DNA of 64,000 bases. Origin: Protopterus annectens (Eukaryota; Chordata; Ceratodontiformes; Protopteridae). The notes beneath the pieces are model-generated. The model had not been told where the DNA came from. It made no database searches and saw only the letters and a program-made list of their open reading frames with translations. The stretch spans positions 224,801,774 through 224,865,773 of the forward strand of contig NC_056740.1 in NCBI RefSeq assembly GCF_019279795.1, given 5' to 3'. The translations under genes and the position numbers were made by a program. Below are positions 35,276 to 45,109 of this stretch, one piece after another. Position 1 is the stretch's first letter. Each line of letters starts with the position of its first letter.

Positions 35276-36248
35276 ATGTCCAAAGGTCAGTTGTCAATCT
35301 CCTCTCCGGTCCAGCTGGTGAATCTGGGAATCTTGAGGCAATGTTACAACTGCCTCACGTACACAGACAACCCTCTCCTCCTCCCAACAAATTCCAACAC
35401 ATGTGAGAGATGCAACCATATAGCCATACTGGAGGCTAAGCTCTCTCAACTCAGTACTGGTGAAACCAGTCAGGAGGAGAAGGAAACCACACTCACTACA
35501 ATTCCAGTCTCACATAGACATACCACGACAGCAAACCAAACACATGAACACACAAAAACATACTCAGAGGCTCTAAATAAAAATCTGCCTAAGAAGCAGA
35601 GACCTCCAAAGCAGACACCCAAGCAACCGCTACCCCAAAACAAAACACATGCAACACATAGCTCACAAAGCCAGTGTGCCGAACAGTCACAGCCCTTAAG
35701 GCTAAACAACACACCTGATACACTTGTAATAGGTGACTCTATCATCAGGCACACTGACATCCCACTCACCAGGCTGAACAAGGAGAGGGTCACAGTGAGC
35801 TGCCTGTCGGGCGCTAGGATCCGCCACATAACACAAGCACTCAGGTCACTCCAAGGCAAGTACAAATATGACTCAGTTATTGTCCATGCTGGTGTGAATG
35901 ACCTGAGACGTACCTCCCTGGACTACATGAAAAGAGAAATAGAGGAGCTCTCTGAGCATGTAGCCCAGGCCGGTATGACCCTGACCTTGAGTAGCATCTT
36001 ACCCTCACCAAGAATGATGCCACAATGAAGACAAGATGATCAATTTCAACAATTGGCTTAAGTATTGGTGTCATTCAAAGGGGATCCAATGCCTGTCAGC
36101 CTGGGATGACATGCTCGACAAGCCACGATGCTTCACTAGGGACGGCTTGCACCCGTCACCCCTGGGCTTTCGGATATTGGCAAAGGCTCTTGCTACCCCC
36201 ATAGTGCCTTTTTTAGGCAAGGCTCAAAAGACAAACCCACCTCCATAG
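35276..36248 (+). pseudogene. CR1-B ORF1: Cys-pair N-terminus + SGNH/esterase domain
   Basis: Starts ATG TCC AAA and is open for 250 codons. Two Cys pairs, CYNC (23-26) and CERC (43-46), could bind zinc. A short coiled-coil-like stretch (IAILEAKLSQL) and a Thr/Pro/Gln-rich basic linker follow. The hydrolase part has VIGDS (151-155, Ser155 as nucleophile), SGAR (178-181) and HAGVNDL (204-210). One frameshift at about 36028 separates this from the last block, TRDGLHPSPLG, in the frame 36036-36248. All four SGNH blocks are therefore present. CR1-clade ORF1 proteins with an esterase domain are known; the exact role is unsettled. Confidence 0.88.
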
Positions 36249-36255
36249 GTATCAC

Positions 36256-38288
36256 ATGGTATCACAAGGTATCACAAGGGATAAGAAACTAAGAGTAATG
36301 CTACTCAACGCCAGAAGTCTAAACCTCAAGATGCACGCACTCGAAACTCTCCTTAGCATGGAGAACATGGAGAACATCAATATCTGTGCAGTAACAGAAA
36401 CCTGGTTCAAGGCTCCCAAGAGCACCCCAGCACTCCCAAGTTATACCTCATACCATGCTTTTTGGCCCCAAAACTTGGACCGAACCACAAAAGGAGGGGG
36501 AGTATCAATATTCGTCAAAGATACCCACACCTCCAGGTTGGTGGCACAGCATGAAGCATCAGAGACTATCCATGTGCAACTAACAGTGGGTAAAACTGCC
36601 TTCCAGTTTATAGCCTGCTACAGACCACCCTCCCAAACCCAGGAACCCCACTCGGCCTTCCTGAGAACACTGGGAAATATGAAGGTCTCTCCAAACACCA
36701 TTATATTGGGCAACTTCAACTACCCAAACATAAACTGGGAGCATTACTCTAGCTCCAACACCCTAGCCCAAAGGTTCCTAGAATTTATAAACTCAAATGC
36801 TATGGAACAGCTTGTTGCCACTCCCACAAGAGGGGAAAACATACTGGACCTGATCATCACCAACATGGGGACTCTATGCTCCAGACCAGAAGTGTATCCC
36901 TCACTGGTAAGATCAGACCATAAACTAATCTCACTGGATATTCACATCCCGACTCCACCCCCTACCCTGAAAACCACAGTGAAAAACTTCTCTAAAGCAA
37001 ATTTCACACTCCTCAAAACTGAGGTGGAATCCTTCAAAGCCCCCGTGGCCCAGACCGCAGAATCCTTTATAAACGCATTCTATGAACACCTTCAGGAATG
37101 CATGGATCATGCAATCCCAAATAAAACCAAGACCCAATCCTCCAAAGGCAGACGTCCTGTCTGGTGGACCCCAGCCATAAACAAACTATACAATAGAAGG
37201 AGGAAGCTACTACATGATAGAGCAAAATCCCAAAAAGGGAAGGCATCTCTGATCAGTATTAGCAAAATTCTACGGGCACTCATAAAATCGTCTAAGGCCA
37301 GCTTCGAGAGAAAAATTGCACAGGACACTAAGGATAATCACAAGGCTTTCTTTAGTTATGTTAGGAACCTGGGTGGGAATTCCCAGATATGCTCAGAATT
37401 AGTCCAAAATGACAAAAAATACACCGAACCCACAGACATTGCCAACATCCTAGCTGACAGGTTCAGCGCAAACTCCCCCCCCCCCCAAGGGGCAAATATC
37501 TATCCCAGCAGAGTACTGCCCCCCTGACATCTCAGATGCTCAGGTAAGAGCTGCCCTCTCCAAAGCAAAAAACACAGCCTCAATGGGACCAGACGGTGTC
37601 CCGGGCTGCATCCTACATGAACTCCAAGAAGAGCTAAACCCAAACATAAAACTACTGTTCAATCTCAGCCTTACTACAGGATATGTACCCAAAGAGTGGC
37701 ATACAGCAACAGTGGTCCCTCTCCACAAAGGTGGTGCCTCAACGGATCCTGGAAACTATCGCCCCATAAGCCTGACTAGCTTGGTCTGCAAAGCTATGGA
37801 AAGGATCATCATGGACCTCATAAATAAAGATATTGGTGACCTACAGACACTGGATCCTACCCAGTTTGGCTTTGTTAAGGGCAGATCTTGCCTCTTAAAC
37901 CTGGTTGATTTCTTTGAAACAGTCACCAAGGCCATTGACGAGGGGAAGGTGGTCCACACAGCCTACCTGGACTTTGCAAAAGCCTTCAATACAATACCCC
38001 ACTCGGGCATTATAGATAAGCTCACCAGCTTAAATATAAACCCCTATATAACTAGATGGGTTGCAAACTGGATCAAGGACAGAACCCACATGGTTAGAAT
38101 TGCTGGAGCCATGTCAGACTCCAAACCAGTTACAAGTGGCGTCCCACAAGGCTCAGTCCTGGGACCTCTCTTGTTCGGTATATATTTCTCGGAGGTACAG
38201 GCCAACACGGAAGGACTGTGTCTGACCAAGTTCGCAGATGACTGCAAACTGGGCGCCATAATCGACTCTCCAGCCAACACAAGCATCC
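36256..38288 (+). pseudogene. CR1-B ORF2: endonuclease and RT, one catalytic change and one frameshift
   Basis: The first 423 codons (36256-37527) hold the APE endonuclease: LLNARSL (16-22), VTETWF (46-51), GGGVSIFV, ACYRPP, GNFNYPN (152-158), LDLIITN and SDHKL (220-224), then the linker with RRPVWWTP. Asn153 replaces the Asp of the expected GDFN motif (copy A keeps GDFN), which should impair cleavage. A 9-bp repeat duplicates MEN (35-40). The frame is lost at a run of Cs near 37478. RT resumes in another frame from 37583: NYRPISLTS (59-67), YLDFAKAFNT (catalytic Asp130), SGVPQGSVLG (185-194) and KFADDCKL (216-223). The RT core is intact. It ends at the insertion at 38289. Confidence 0.93.
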
Positions 38289-38560
38289 ACTCATCAACTT
38301 CATCAGATAAATTTCACAATGCCATAATTCCCTTTACATAGACACACTGATTACAAATAAACTAATTAAATCCAATTGATCAATTAATGTAAACAACAGG
38401 CTGTCATTAAACACTGTGAAATTTATCTGATGAAGTTGATGACGAAAACGTTATTTGTACTTTTACAGTGTTAAGAGTGGGTCTTTTCACTTTGTGTTCA
38501 ACTGAATAAACTGTTTGCCTGTATCCAGCTTGACTGTGGTGCTTTCTACTTGGTTATAAG
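38289..38560 (+). mobile_element. PLE-C 3'-end fragment with inverted flank
   Basis: A third Penelope-type end. CTGATGA (38427-38433), AGTTGATGAC, GAAAACGTT and a polyadenylation-like AATAAA (38505) parallel the PLE-B 3' UTR (TCTGATGAAGTTGTGGACG, AATAAATTTGTG). At the left edge, 38291-38318 is the exact reverse complement of 28 bp spanning the core (about 38414-38441), so the fragment begins with an inverted copy of its own core. No coding part is present. It disrupts CR1-B. Confidence 0.7.
38410..38472 (+). ncRNA. Hammerhead-like motif with 12-bp closing stem (PLE-C)
   Basis: AACACTGTGAAA (38410-38421) can pair with TTTTACAGTGTT (38461-38472) over 12 bp, with one G-U. Inside are CTGATGA, A, GTT-GAT-GAC (3-bp stem II) and GAAAACGTT. 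AACGTT is self-complementary, as expected for hammerheads with a minimal stem III that work as dimers. Each strand of the core has one A more than the canonical hammerhead. This is the most complete of the three cores here. Confidence 0.55.
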
Positions 38561-38593
38561 TTTATTTTAGCACCATTTTATCCTTTTGTGGTG

Positions 38594-38750
38594 TTTCTTG
38601 AGGAAACCAGAGCACCCAGAGGAAACCCACACGATCACAGGAAGGACATGCAGACTCCACACAGAAGGCACCCCAGTCGAGAATTGAACCAGAGACCCTT
38701 TTGATGTGAGGTGGCAATGCTAACCACTGCACCACCGTGGCCACCTCACT
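38594..38750 (-). mobile_element. tRNA-derived SINE, V-SINE/HE1-like
   Basis: On the minus strand: GGTGGTGCAGTGGTTAGCAT (A-box region), GGGTCTCTGGTTCAATTC (B box), then GTGTGGAGTCTGCATGTCC and GTGGGTTTCCTCTGGGTGC. This central block is the widely conserved one of the HE1/V-SINE type of fish and other vertebrates. The 3' tail is not resolved. It is inserted in the block that splits CR1-B. Confidence 0.8.
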
Positions 38751-39251
38751 GTTAGTCATACTATCATTGGATATTACTATTGCACAGTAATAATTGGACA
38801 CCCTTTTAAGGGCCTTTTAGTAGGTGATATTATTAACTGGGTGGTGGCAGTAATTACTGCTGGATAGTCTGGGCAAAGGGGCACAGCTGGAGAATCTGTG
38901 TCAGCCTTTCCCAGGAGTGTCTGTGAAGTTGTATAAATACTTATCTCAATGTGTGTGCGTATTGTGTCAGCTACCTGGCAGGGACACGAAGCACTGGTTG
39001 GACAGAGAGGGTACTGGAGGTTTTAGCTTGACCAGTTAGGCTGGGACCTGGACCCTATAGCTGTGCCAGTGGGGAGTCTTACTAGGGACCTGGTGAGCAA
39101 GGGAGCAACCAGCCCCAGACTGACTGTGATATCTGTTTGCACGTAAGGGAAATTGTACTTTACTGCGTCTATTAGTTATCCTTTCCTCTTTTAAGAGATG
39201 ATCTCCCTGGTGTTAGTGGTGAGGATTGAGGCTCCTTGATTGCTGGGCCAG
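38751..39251. other. Unassigned, possibly LTR-like
   Basis: Contains a TATA-like TTGTATAAATAC at 38931 and a GC-richer stretch downstream (GGGACCTGGACCC, GGGAGTCTTACTAGGGACC), as in many LTR R/U5 regions. No clear TG...CA ends, PBS or second copy were found. It may be a solo LTR fragment; this is a weak call. Confidence 0.25.
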
Positions 39252-40076
39252 GGCATGGTCATCACAATTCCCTTTGGGAAAAACCGAGTTCCCATGAATT
39301 ACCACATTGATGGTAGTCCACTGAACACAGAATGCGTTATAAGAGATCTAGGAACACAGGTTGACAGCAACTCTATTTTGATCACCACATTGCCACTGTG
39401 GTCAGAAGGTCCTTTGATGAGGCACATCTCATTACTAAGGGTTTTGCATCCAGGAAGAAAGAGGTCATTGTCTCCCTCTAACCTTCCCTCATTATGCCAA
39501 TCATTGAGTACAATGCTCCATTTAGCATGTACCTCAATAGACACCTGCAACAACTGCAGAGGACACAAAAGTACCTCACAAAGAGGGTCATAGGCCTTAA
39601 ACACTAGTTCTATATGGACAGACTAAAAAATTCCAACTATTGTCTGTCTCATATCAAGTACTTAGAGGCGATCTCTGCTTGACTTACAAAGCCATGTCTG
39701 ACCCAGCTCTGTTAGAAATGCTACATCTAAAGAAATCCTAATCCCTCCACACCACATGCTCCAGAGACCTCAACCTCATTACCACAATCAACAGAATGTA
39801 CTGGAGGGACAGGTTCATAACCCAGAGACTGCCCATGCTATAGAATAGACTTCCCATTCATGTCAAGCAGAGCACCTCGCTGACCCTCTTCAAGAGAAAT
39901 ATTGATGAGTGGATGGGAAATAGAAAATTTACTCCAGGGATAACTCCAGTGGCTCTTCTCTACAGAGGCACTGGAACTAAGGTCAGGTGGCATAATGCCA
40001 GGGTAATCCTATGCCTAGGCTTATAAAGGCCCCAGGGCCATTAGCCTAGTACACACCTATGAACCTACTAACAACC
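39252..40076 (+). pseudogene. CR1-B (or second copy) RT C-terminal region
   Basis: CR1 resumes at TTCCCTTTGGGAAAAACCG and encodes NYHIDGSPLNTECVIRDLG, then a damaged C-terminus ending at the family 3' tail. It lacks about 90 bp relative to the point where copy B stops at 38288. Several stops and frame changes make it more decayed than the upstream part of copy B. That leaves open whether it belongs to the same insertion. Confidence 0.8.
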
Positions 40077-40420
40077 AATTAAGGTCTTTCTCACACCTCC
40101 AACATTTTGTGTTATCTAATTTATATATAGCTGCTATCTTCTGAGGTGTGAGAACATTTCTATGCATAAATTTCCATGTAAATATTTTCCAATATGGGGA
40201 AGATGTTGTTTTCTCTGCTGATTTCAATATTAGTTTTTTATTATTATCTGAAAATTCTTCTTTATTAATGTTAGTTGAATATGACCAGAATGAGCTGTCA
40301 GATAAAGCAAATTCAGTTCTTAGGATTTTGTAGATTATTGATAATGAAGAGATATTGTTAGATGATTTGTTACTGAACATTTCAGTATTTGTCTTGATAC
40401 ACATGCTTTATCAAGATCAG
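40077..40420 (-). mobile_element. L1/Tx1-like LINE, Cys-rich C-terminal fragment
   Basis: An open frame of 115 codons on the minus strand includes KIFTWKFMHRNVLTPQKIA and KCWRCEKDL, the 'R..LTP.KL...C..C' signature at the C-terminus of L1/Tx1-type ORF2. The continuation (FW..I) is at 33721 downward on the same strand. The CR1 block 33724-40076 therefore interrupts one LINE. Confidence 0.68.
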
Positions 40421-41099
40421 TCGTTGTAGATGAAAAATGATGAGACAAAATGTGATCATTCAAAATGTCATCTTAATAAAACATTTTTCTTGTTTAAGAA
40501 TTTCAAAGTGCAGATCTTTTCTGAACACAGTACTGCATATTTCATCTTGTGACATTGTCAGTCTTCCTATAGCTTAGCCATATTCAGAGTATAAAAGTCA
40601 TAACATTTTTTAGTACATTGTACACAGGATTTTATGGCGAGATGTTACTTTTCTTGTTCTTTGCCAATGATTAGCTTGAAAAAAGTTTGACCTGATAGTC
40701 TTTGCTGATGATGTAACTCATGGTTTCTGCTCCTAGTAAAAAATGTTCATAATACAATAGATGTCACACTTCATGCTAAAATAGGGGCTTACATGGTACA
40801 GAATATTATTTCATGATATATATATTGCAGGTTTCTTTAAATTCTTTGTTTTCTTTAAAGTATTAACATCACTTTACAAAATGTAGTTTTGTCATTAGTC
40901 AATATATATCAAATGTTATGCATCAATTAGTCCACAATACATAAAAATTAACTTCTGATGAGGCACACATGTATCCCTCAGTCTTAGCTAAAGCAAAACA
41001 TTGCTTTATCTACAGAATTCCCATTATGCTTGGCAAATAAATAAATAAACAAATATAGATGCTTTTCTTTATAATATTAATTCCTCTAATAAGTGAGTA
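40421..41099. other. No recognised feature
   Basis: AT-rich. A plus-strand LIVFADDVTHGF string at about 40700 resembles an RT box but stands alone and is probably chance. It could otherwise be further degenerate LINE sequence. Confidence 0.3.
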
Positions 41100-41410
41100 G
41101 TACAATGCTGCAATAGTTGTCCTTGTTGCTTCACAGAGCCTGGCTCACAGGTCTGGTTTCTAGCCCGAGTACATTGGGTATGAAGTTTGAATGACTTCTC
41201 TCATGGAGATTCATTGGTAGTTACTAGGCATGCAGTCCAGGAGAGCATTGAGGAGCCTATCCCAAAATCTAAATTGCCCTAAAGCAATGTCTGATTAAGT
41301 GACTTGTTCAAGGTCACACAGAAGAAAGATGAAGGACGAGGGAATCAAACCCTGTGTCACAGAAATCAGCTTGTAAAAAGCATGCAAACTTTATCCTTTG
41401 TGCTGTCAGA
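41100..41410. mobile_element. Degenerate SINE remnants (V-SINE-like, then MIR/CORE-like)
   Basis: 41104-41240 has GTTGCTTCACAGAGCC and GGGTATGAAGTTTGAATGAC, resembling the HE1/V-SINE head and central block on the plus strand. 41285-41400 has AAGTGACTTGTTCAAGGTCA, CACAGAAGAAAG and GGGAATCAAACCC, resembling an antisense MIR/CORE-SINE. Both are old and diverged, so the assignment is tentative. Confidence 0.4.
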
Positions 41411-41474
41411 GGGCTGTAGTTTCCTTCCACATTAGAAAAAACATGCGTGCACAATGCTGTTTATTGTCTGTAAA

Positions 41475-41484
41475 TGTGTGTGTG

Positions 41485-41553
<69 letters not shown>

Positions 41554-41554
41554 A
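41475..41554. repeat. (GT)n/(GTGC)n microsatellite
   Basis: GT run with an internal GTGC tetranucleotide stretch. Confidence 0.97.
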
Positions 41555-42338
41555 TGCATTTTGCTATGGAATGCACATATAAGAACATTTTGCTAAAGAA
41601 TGACTTATTGTGTTCATTGCCTGCCAGGATAGCTTCTGGCTTTCCATTGGCAAAATGTATTAAGCCAGGTAACAATAACAGATGAATGATTTAATAATCC
41701 TGGCTTACAGCCTGGGAGTCATATTGTTTTAGCATGCCTGACTTAATGGTGGCAAGTATAACTTCAAAATGAGAGCTGCCTTGGTAATATAAAACTCTCA
41801 GCCTTGAAAGAAATTTTATGGTAAATGTGTATAATCCTCTTCATGCATTAAAAATGCATGAATTAATTCATGCTTTCTTTCTAAAATATGGACATTTTAT
41901 TTCCCCTGATGCCTGTTCCATATAGCTGTTGGTTTTGAGAAGTCTGCCTTTTCTATGTGAACATCTGTAATGGTTTTATCACAATTTTAATTAGTTTGCT
42001 AAAATACAATTAAAATAGACCTTGCAAATATTTGCATTGCTTTTCTCTTTGAATAATAAAGAGTAGCCTTATATAGCTAATGAGTTTAAGTTTTATTAGA
42101 AATCAGAATAAAATTTAGTTGTATGAAAGCAGGGTAACAAGTTTTTATGTTGTTTTAGAGACTTGGATTCTTATACAGGTTGTGCAATGTACAGCACAGA
42201 ATAACCTCAGCAGTGGCCATGCTCAGGTTATAGGCATTCCAAAAGACTCAATTTGCATGAATTCTCAGAGCTGGAATGTAAATGAACAAATAATTACATG
42301 GAAATGTTAAATCTTATGCAAATGAGCAACATAGAATA
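41555..42338. other. No recognised feature
   Basis: AT-rich sequence with no supported ORF or repeat. Confidence 0.4.
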
Positions 42339-42346
42339 TGCACATA

Positions 42347-42744
42347 TGGGTCCCCTTCAGAAACCCGAACACTCACATACTCGACTTCCAAAATGCTGAG
42401 ACAAAATGGCCGATGACTGCACAACACCAGCATCCTGGAACATTGACTTTCCACTTTAGGTAAGTACCTGCTTGGCCATTCTGTTGAAATTTGCCCCTTA
42501 CCCCCATGGTAGTGCGATCTCGAAGTTGGTATATTTAGTTAGGTGGAGTGTAGGTGACTTAGTCCCCCCACATGGGTGAGTTTGCTTTCCTTCGGTTTTA
42601 CTTTTTTGTCATGATGGCCAAGCGGTTACTTACCTGGAGTGGAAAGTCTGTGTTCCAGGATGTCGGTGTTGTGCGGACATAGGCCTTTTTTTCTTGGCAT
42701 TTTGGAAGTTGAGTAAGTGAGCATTCGTGTTTCTGAAGTAGGCC
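42347..42744. mobile_element. Foldback element FB2, 398 bp, 8-bp TSD
   Basis: TGCACATA flanks the element at 42339-42346 and 42745-42752. The arms (about 42347-42486 and 42612-42744) are inverted, for example CTTCCAAAATGC, GCACAACACC and ATCCTGGAACA on the left with complements on the right. The left end begins TGGGTCCCCTTCAGAAAC and the right end, read inward, begins GGCCTACTTCAGAAAC. The middle is the shared hub (GCGATCTCGAAGTTGGTATA, then C-runs and CATGGGTGAG). The outer arms are unrelated to those of FB1 and FB3. Confidence 0.85.
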
Positions 42745-42752
42745 TGCACATA

Positions 42753-43595
42753 CAGGATGTCAGTATGGTGGAGCAATTGAGAGACATATAAAATGGTGAT
42801 ACTGAGCACCTGAGCTCATATAGATTTAATACCATGATTTGTTTAGTAAATGACAGGAGCCATGTTAGGCATAGTATCAACAACAGTAGCTCAACAGCTT
42901 GTGTTGATAGCCACCATTGGAACAAAGGCTGGTGATATTGTGTATCACAGCCACACATGTCAATTAAGACATTAAAAGTAGTGATTGACATATCAATAGC
43001 TGTCATGGTAGCCAATAAAAGGATCACTTCAGAGTCTTCAGGGATGCACTATGTGAACTAGTCAAATTGTATCACCTATGAACAGAATCAAGGTGTATGT
43101 ATAGTATACTAATTTCTGTGAATACTAAGATATGTCTAACATTGACCAAATTAGCTACAAGGATCTTTCAAAACCTACAAGTGTCACATTACGTATATCA
43201 CAAGCTTCTGCCTTATGAACAATTAACCAATTCCTCAACATCATGCTACAATGTATGGTGAAACAAATCTGGTTCTCAAGGACAGCAGCAGAGTGGACCA
43301 ACACAGTGTAGGCATTCTGTGACATGATGTGCTTTTCTGGATTCCTCTGTACCACACTGTAGGTGTGAATTATGCAAAATCTATATCAACAATATTGATA
43401 CCACAGTGGGTCCATGGAACAGCCCAACTCATGTCTGACTACAAAACTTTATTTCAATAGCAGTTGTTGCCTAATGGTTAAAATTTGAGCTGTAAACTGG
43501 TTTTAATGTCCTATGATATATTCATCAGTACAATGCCTTGCCATGATGAAGATGTCATAGGACATCAAAACACAGAAGGAAAATGGGCTGTTATA
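42753..43595. other. Probable 5' part of the Harbinger element, degenerate
   Basis: Lies between FB2 and the recognisable transposase. No clear domain can be read on either strand. A short inverted pair, TTTTAATGTCCTATGA (43500) and TCATAGGACATCAAAA (43555), occurs near the right end and may be a small secondary insertion or hairpin. Confidence 0.3.
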
Positions 43596-44225
43596 TGGTT
43601 TTGCCATAGACTGTATACATGCCCCAGACCCCACCCAGTCCAGAGGGACAGAGATACATAAATAGGAAGGGATATTACTCCCAGAACTGTGTGGCAGTCT
43701 GTAATGTCCAGGACATTATCTATAATGAGTCCATATGCTACCTGGGTAGCTCACACGATTCACACATATGGCACATATCTGATCTATACCAACAGTTCCT
43801 CTGAGATTACTTTATACAGGGTCACTTGTTGGGAGGTACACAGACATAACATACAGAATGGCCTATGCATATGATTAGCATGCACGCTTGGTGAAAGTCT
43901 CATGTAATGGTGTACCTTGTGTGTTGTCACTGACCCAGGTTATGCCATTGAGCCATGGATGATGACTACCCATTTGCAACTCACTGACAGTGGCAAAAAC
44001 GTCATAAAATATGGCCTAGGCTGAAACAAGGAATATTATGGATAGAGTCTTTGGACAACTGAAGGATATATTCCTCTATCTAGATATCTGTGTTGGGGTA
44101 ACACAATATAGCCTGGACATATACAGCAAAATACTTGCAGTATGTGCCATGTTACCCAACATGGTACTGCATAAACAGGAGAAGCAGGCTGACACCATAT
44201 CAAGAAAGTCTATAACTAATACAGC
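43596..44225 (+). pseudogene. PIF/Harbinger transposase (HARBI1-like), decayed
   Basis: Reads, across frame changes: AIDCIH (first catalytic Asp, about 43603), INRKGYYSQNCVAVCNVQD and GSSHDSHIW (43650-43775), then GDPGYAIEPWMMT (about 43935), and DRVFGQLKDIF, TQYSLDIYSKILAVCAMLPN (44041-44170). This is the conserved order of Harbinger DDE transposases. Two positions look substituted: VCN where VCD is usual, and MDRVFG where the family has Glu before RxFG. Frame breaks separate the three pieces, so it is inactive. The Myb-like partner ORF, terminal repeats and 3-bp TSD were not found. Confidence 0.82.
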
Positions 44226-44469
44226 AGCAGTGGTGGAAGTAGCAGGGCAGAGGAGAGATAGAGGGGAAGAAAACTGAGCAATAGAGCTACAGCTATAGCA
44301 GTGTCAGGTGTAATATATCGCAGCAATGACAAAGCATGCAGATGATGCAAGAATGTCATTCGGTCTTGATAAATGTGCAAAACAACATTTAAGGTAAGAA
44401 AGCTGTAGCTCCAAGACGATATCAGACTGGGACAGGAATTTGATATAGAGGAACTTGAGCAGGAAGGAC

Positions 44470-45101
44470 TGTAAAAATATTTGGGAAGTGATGAAGGATC
44501 AACAATAAAACATGAACAAATGCAAACAAAACTCAGCAAAGAATATTTTAGAAGACTAAAATTAATACTGAAAACACCTCTAACATCTAGAAAGAAAGTA
44601 GAAACTATAAACCAGTTTACTCTTCCTGTTCTAACTTGTAGTTTAAGGTGATAAACTGGCTCCAAAAGGTATTAGATCAGTTGAACAGGAAAACAAACAA
44701 ACAAAAAAAAAATGATTCATGAATACCAAATGATATATGAAATTCAGTGGATACCAGGATTATATATCCCTCATTCTGAAAGAGGTATGGGTCTTCTCGA
44801 AATTGATTACATGTATAGACTGCAATCGTAGGACTGCATACATATCGACTGGCACAAACTGAAAGTTTTGAAACATGAAGAGAACAATTCTAACGTGACT
44901 TCCCTGCTTTGTTTAGCAGAAGCATATTGGTGTCAAGAATGGAAAATATACCATAAGTAGACAAAAATCAGGCAGAAACTGAATGTGCCAGAAAACAAAA
45001 GAAAGAAAGACTATAAGGAGAAGGATCATCTGAGAAGGCAAGAAACATAGAAAAGGCATAAATATAGTTGCAAATACAGGAAACTCCTGGAACAACCTCA
45101 T
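44470..45101 (+). mobile_element. LINE with restriction-like endonuclease, segment 1 (RT C-terminal/thumb)
   Basis: Across frames: FGSDEGSTIKHEQMQTKLS, KEYFRRLKLILKTPLTSRKK, INQFTLPVLTCSL, LYIPHSERGMGLLEI and YRLQ. The order 'EYFRR...LKS.L......IN..ALPV..YS...INW...LYIPR..GGRGL' is that of a LINE type common in invertebrates and fishes whose C-terminus has a zinc knuckle and an R2-like restriction-like endonuclease. The segment ends at GTTGATCA (45102), where an inserted element starts. The clade name is not certain. Confidence 0.65.
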
Positions 45102-45109
45102 GTTGATCA

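Larger units (their letters stand above)
34389..40076 (+). mobile_element. CR1 LINE copy B, near full length, split by an insertion
   Basis: Monomeric 5' region (34389-34930), unique 5' UTR, ORF1 (35276), ORF2 (36256) and CR1 tail (TAGTACACACCTATGAACC, 40050-40068). Copy A shows the same order on the opposite strand. From about 38289 to 39251 it is interrupted by unrelated DNA (PLE end, V-SINE, LTR-like piece). About 90 bp of CR1 coding sequence is missing at that junction, so a deletion accompanied the rearrangement, or the 3' part is from a second copy. This is the best-preserved CR1 in the window. Confidence 0.93.

Noticed and set aside
38751..39251. Solo LTR
   Set aside because: Only a TATA-like box and composition support it. 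No terminal TG/CA, no TSD and no second copy in the window; left as an unassigned segment.
40690..40730. Plus-strand FADD reverse-transcriptase box
   Set aside because: LIVFADDVTHG stands alone without neighbouring RT motifs. Probably chance or too decayed to call.
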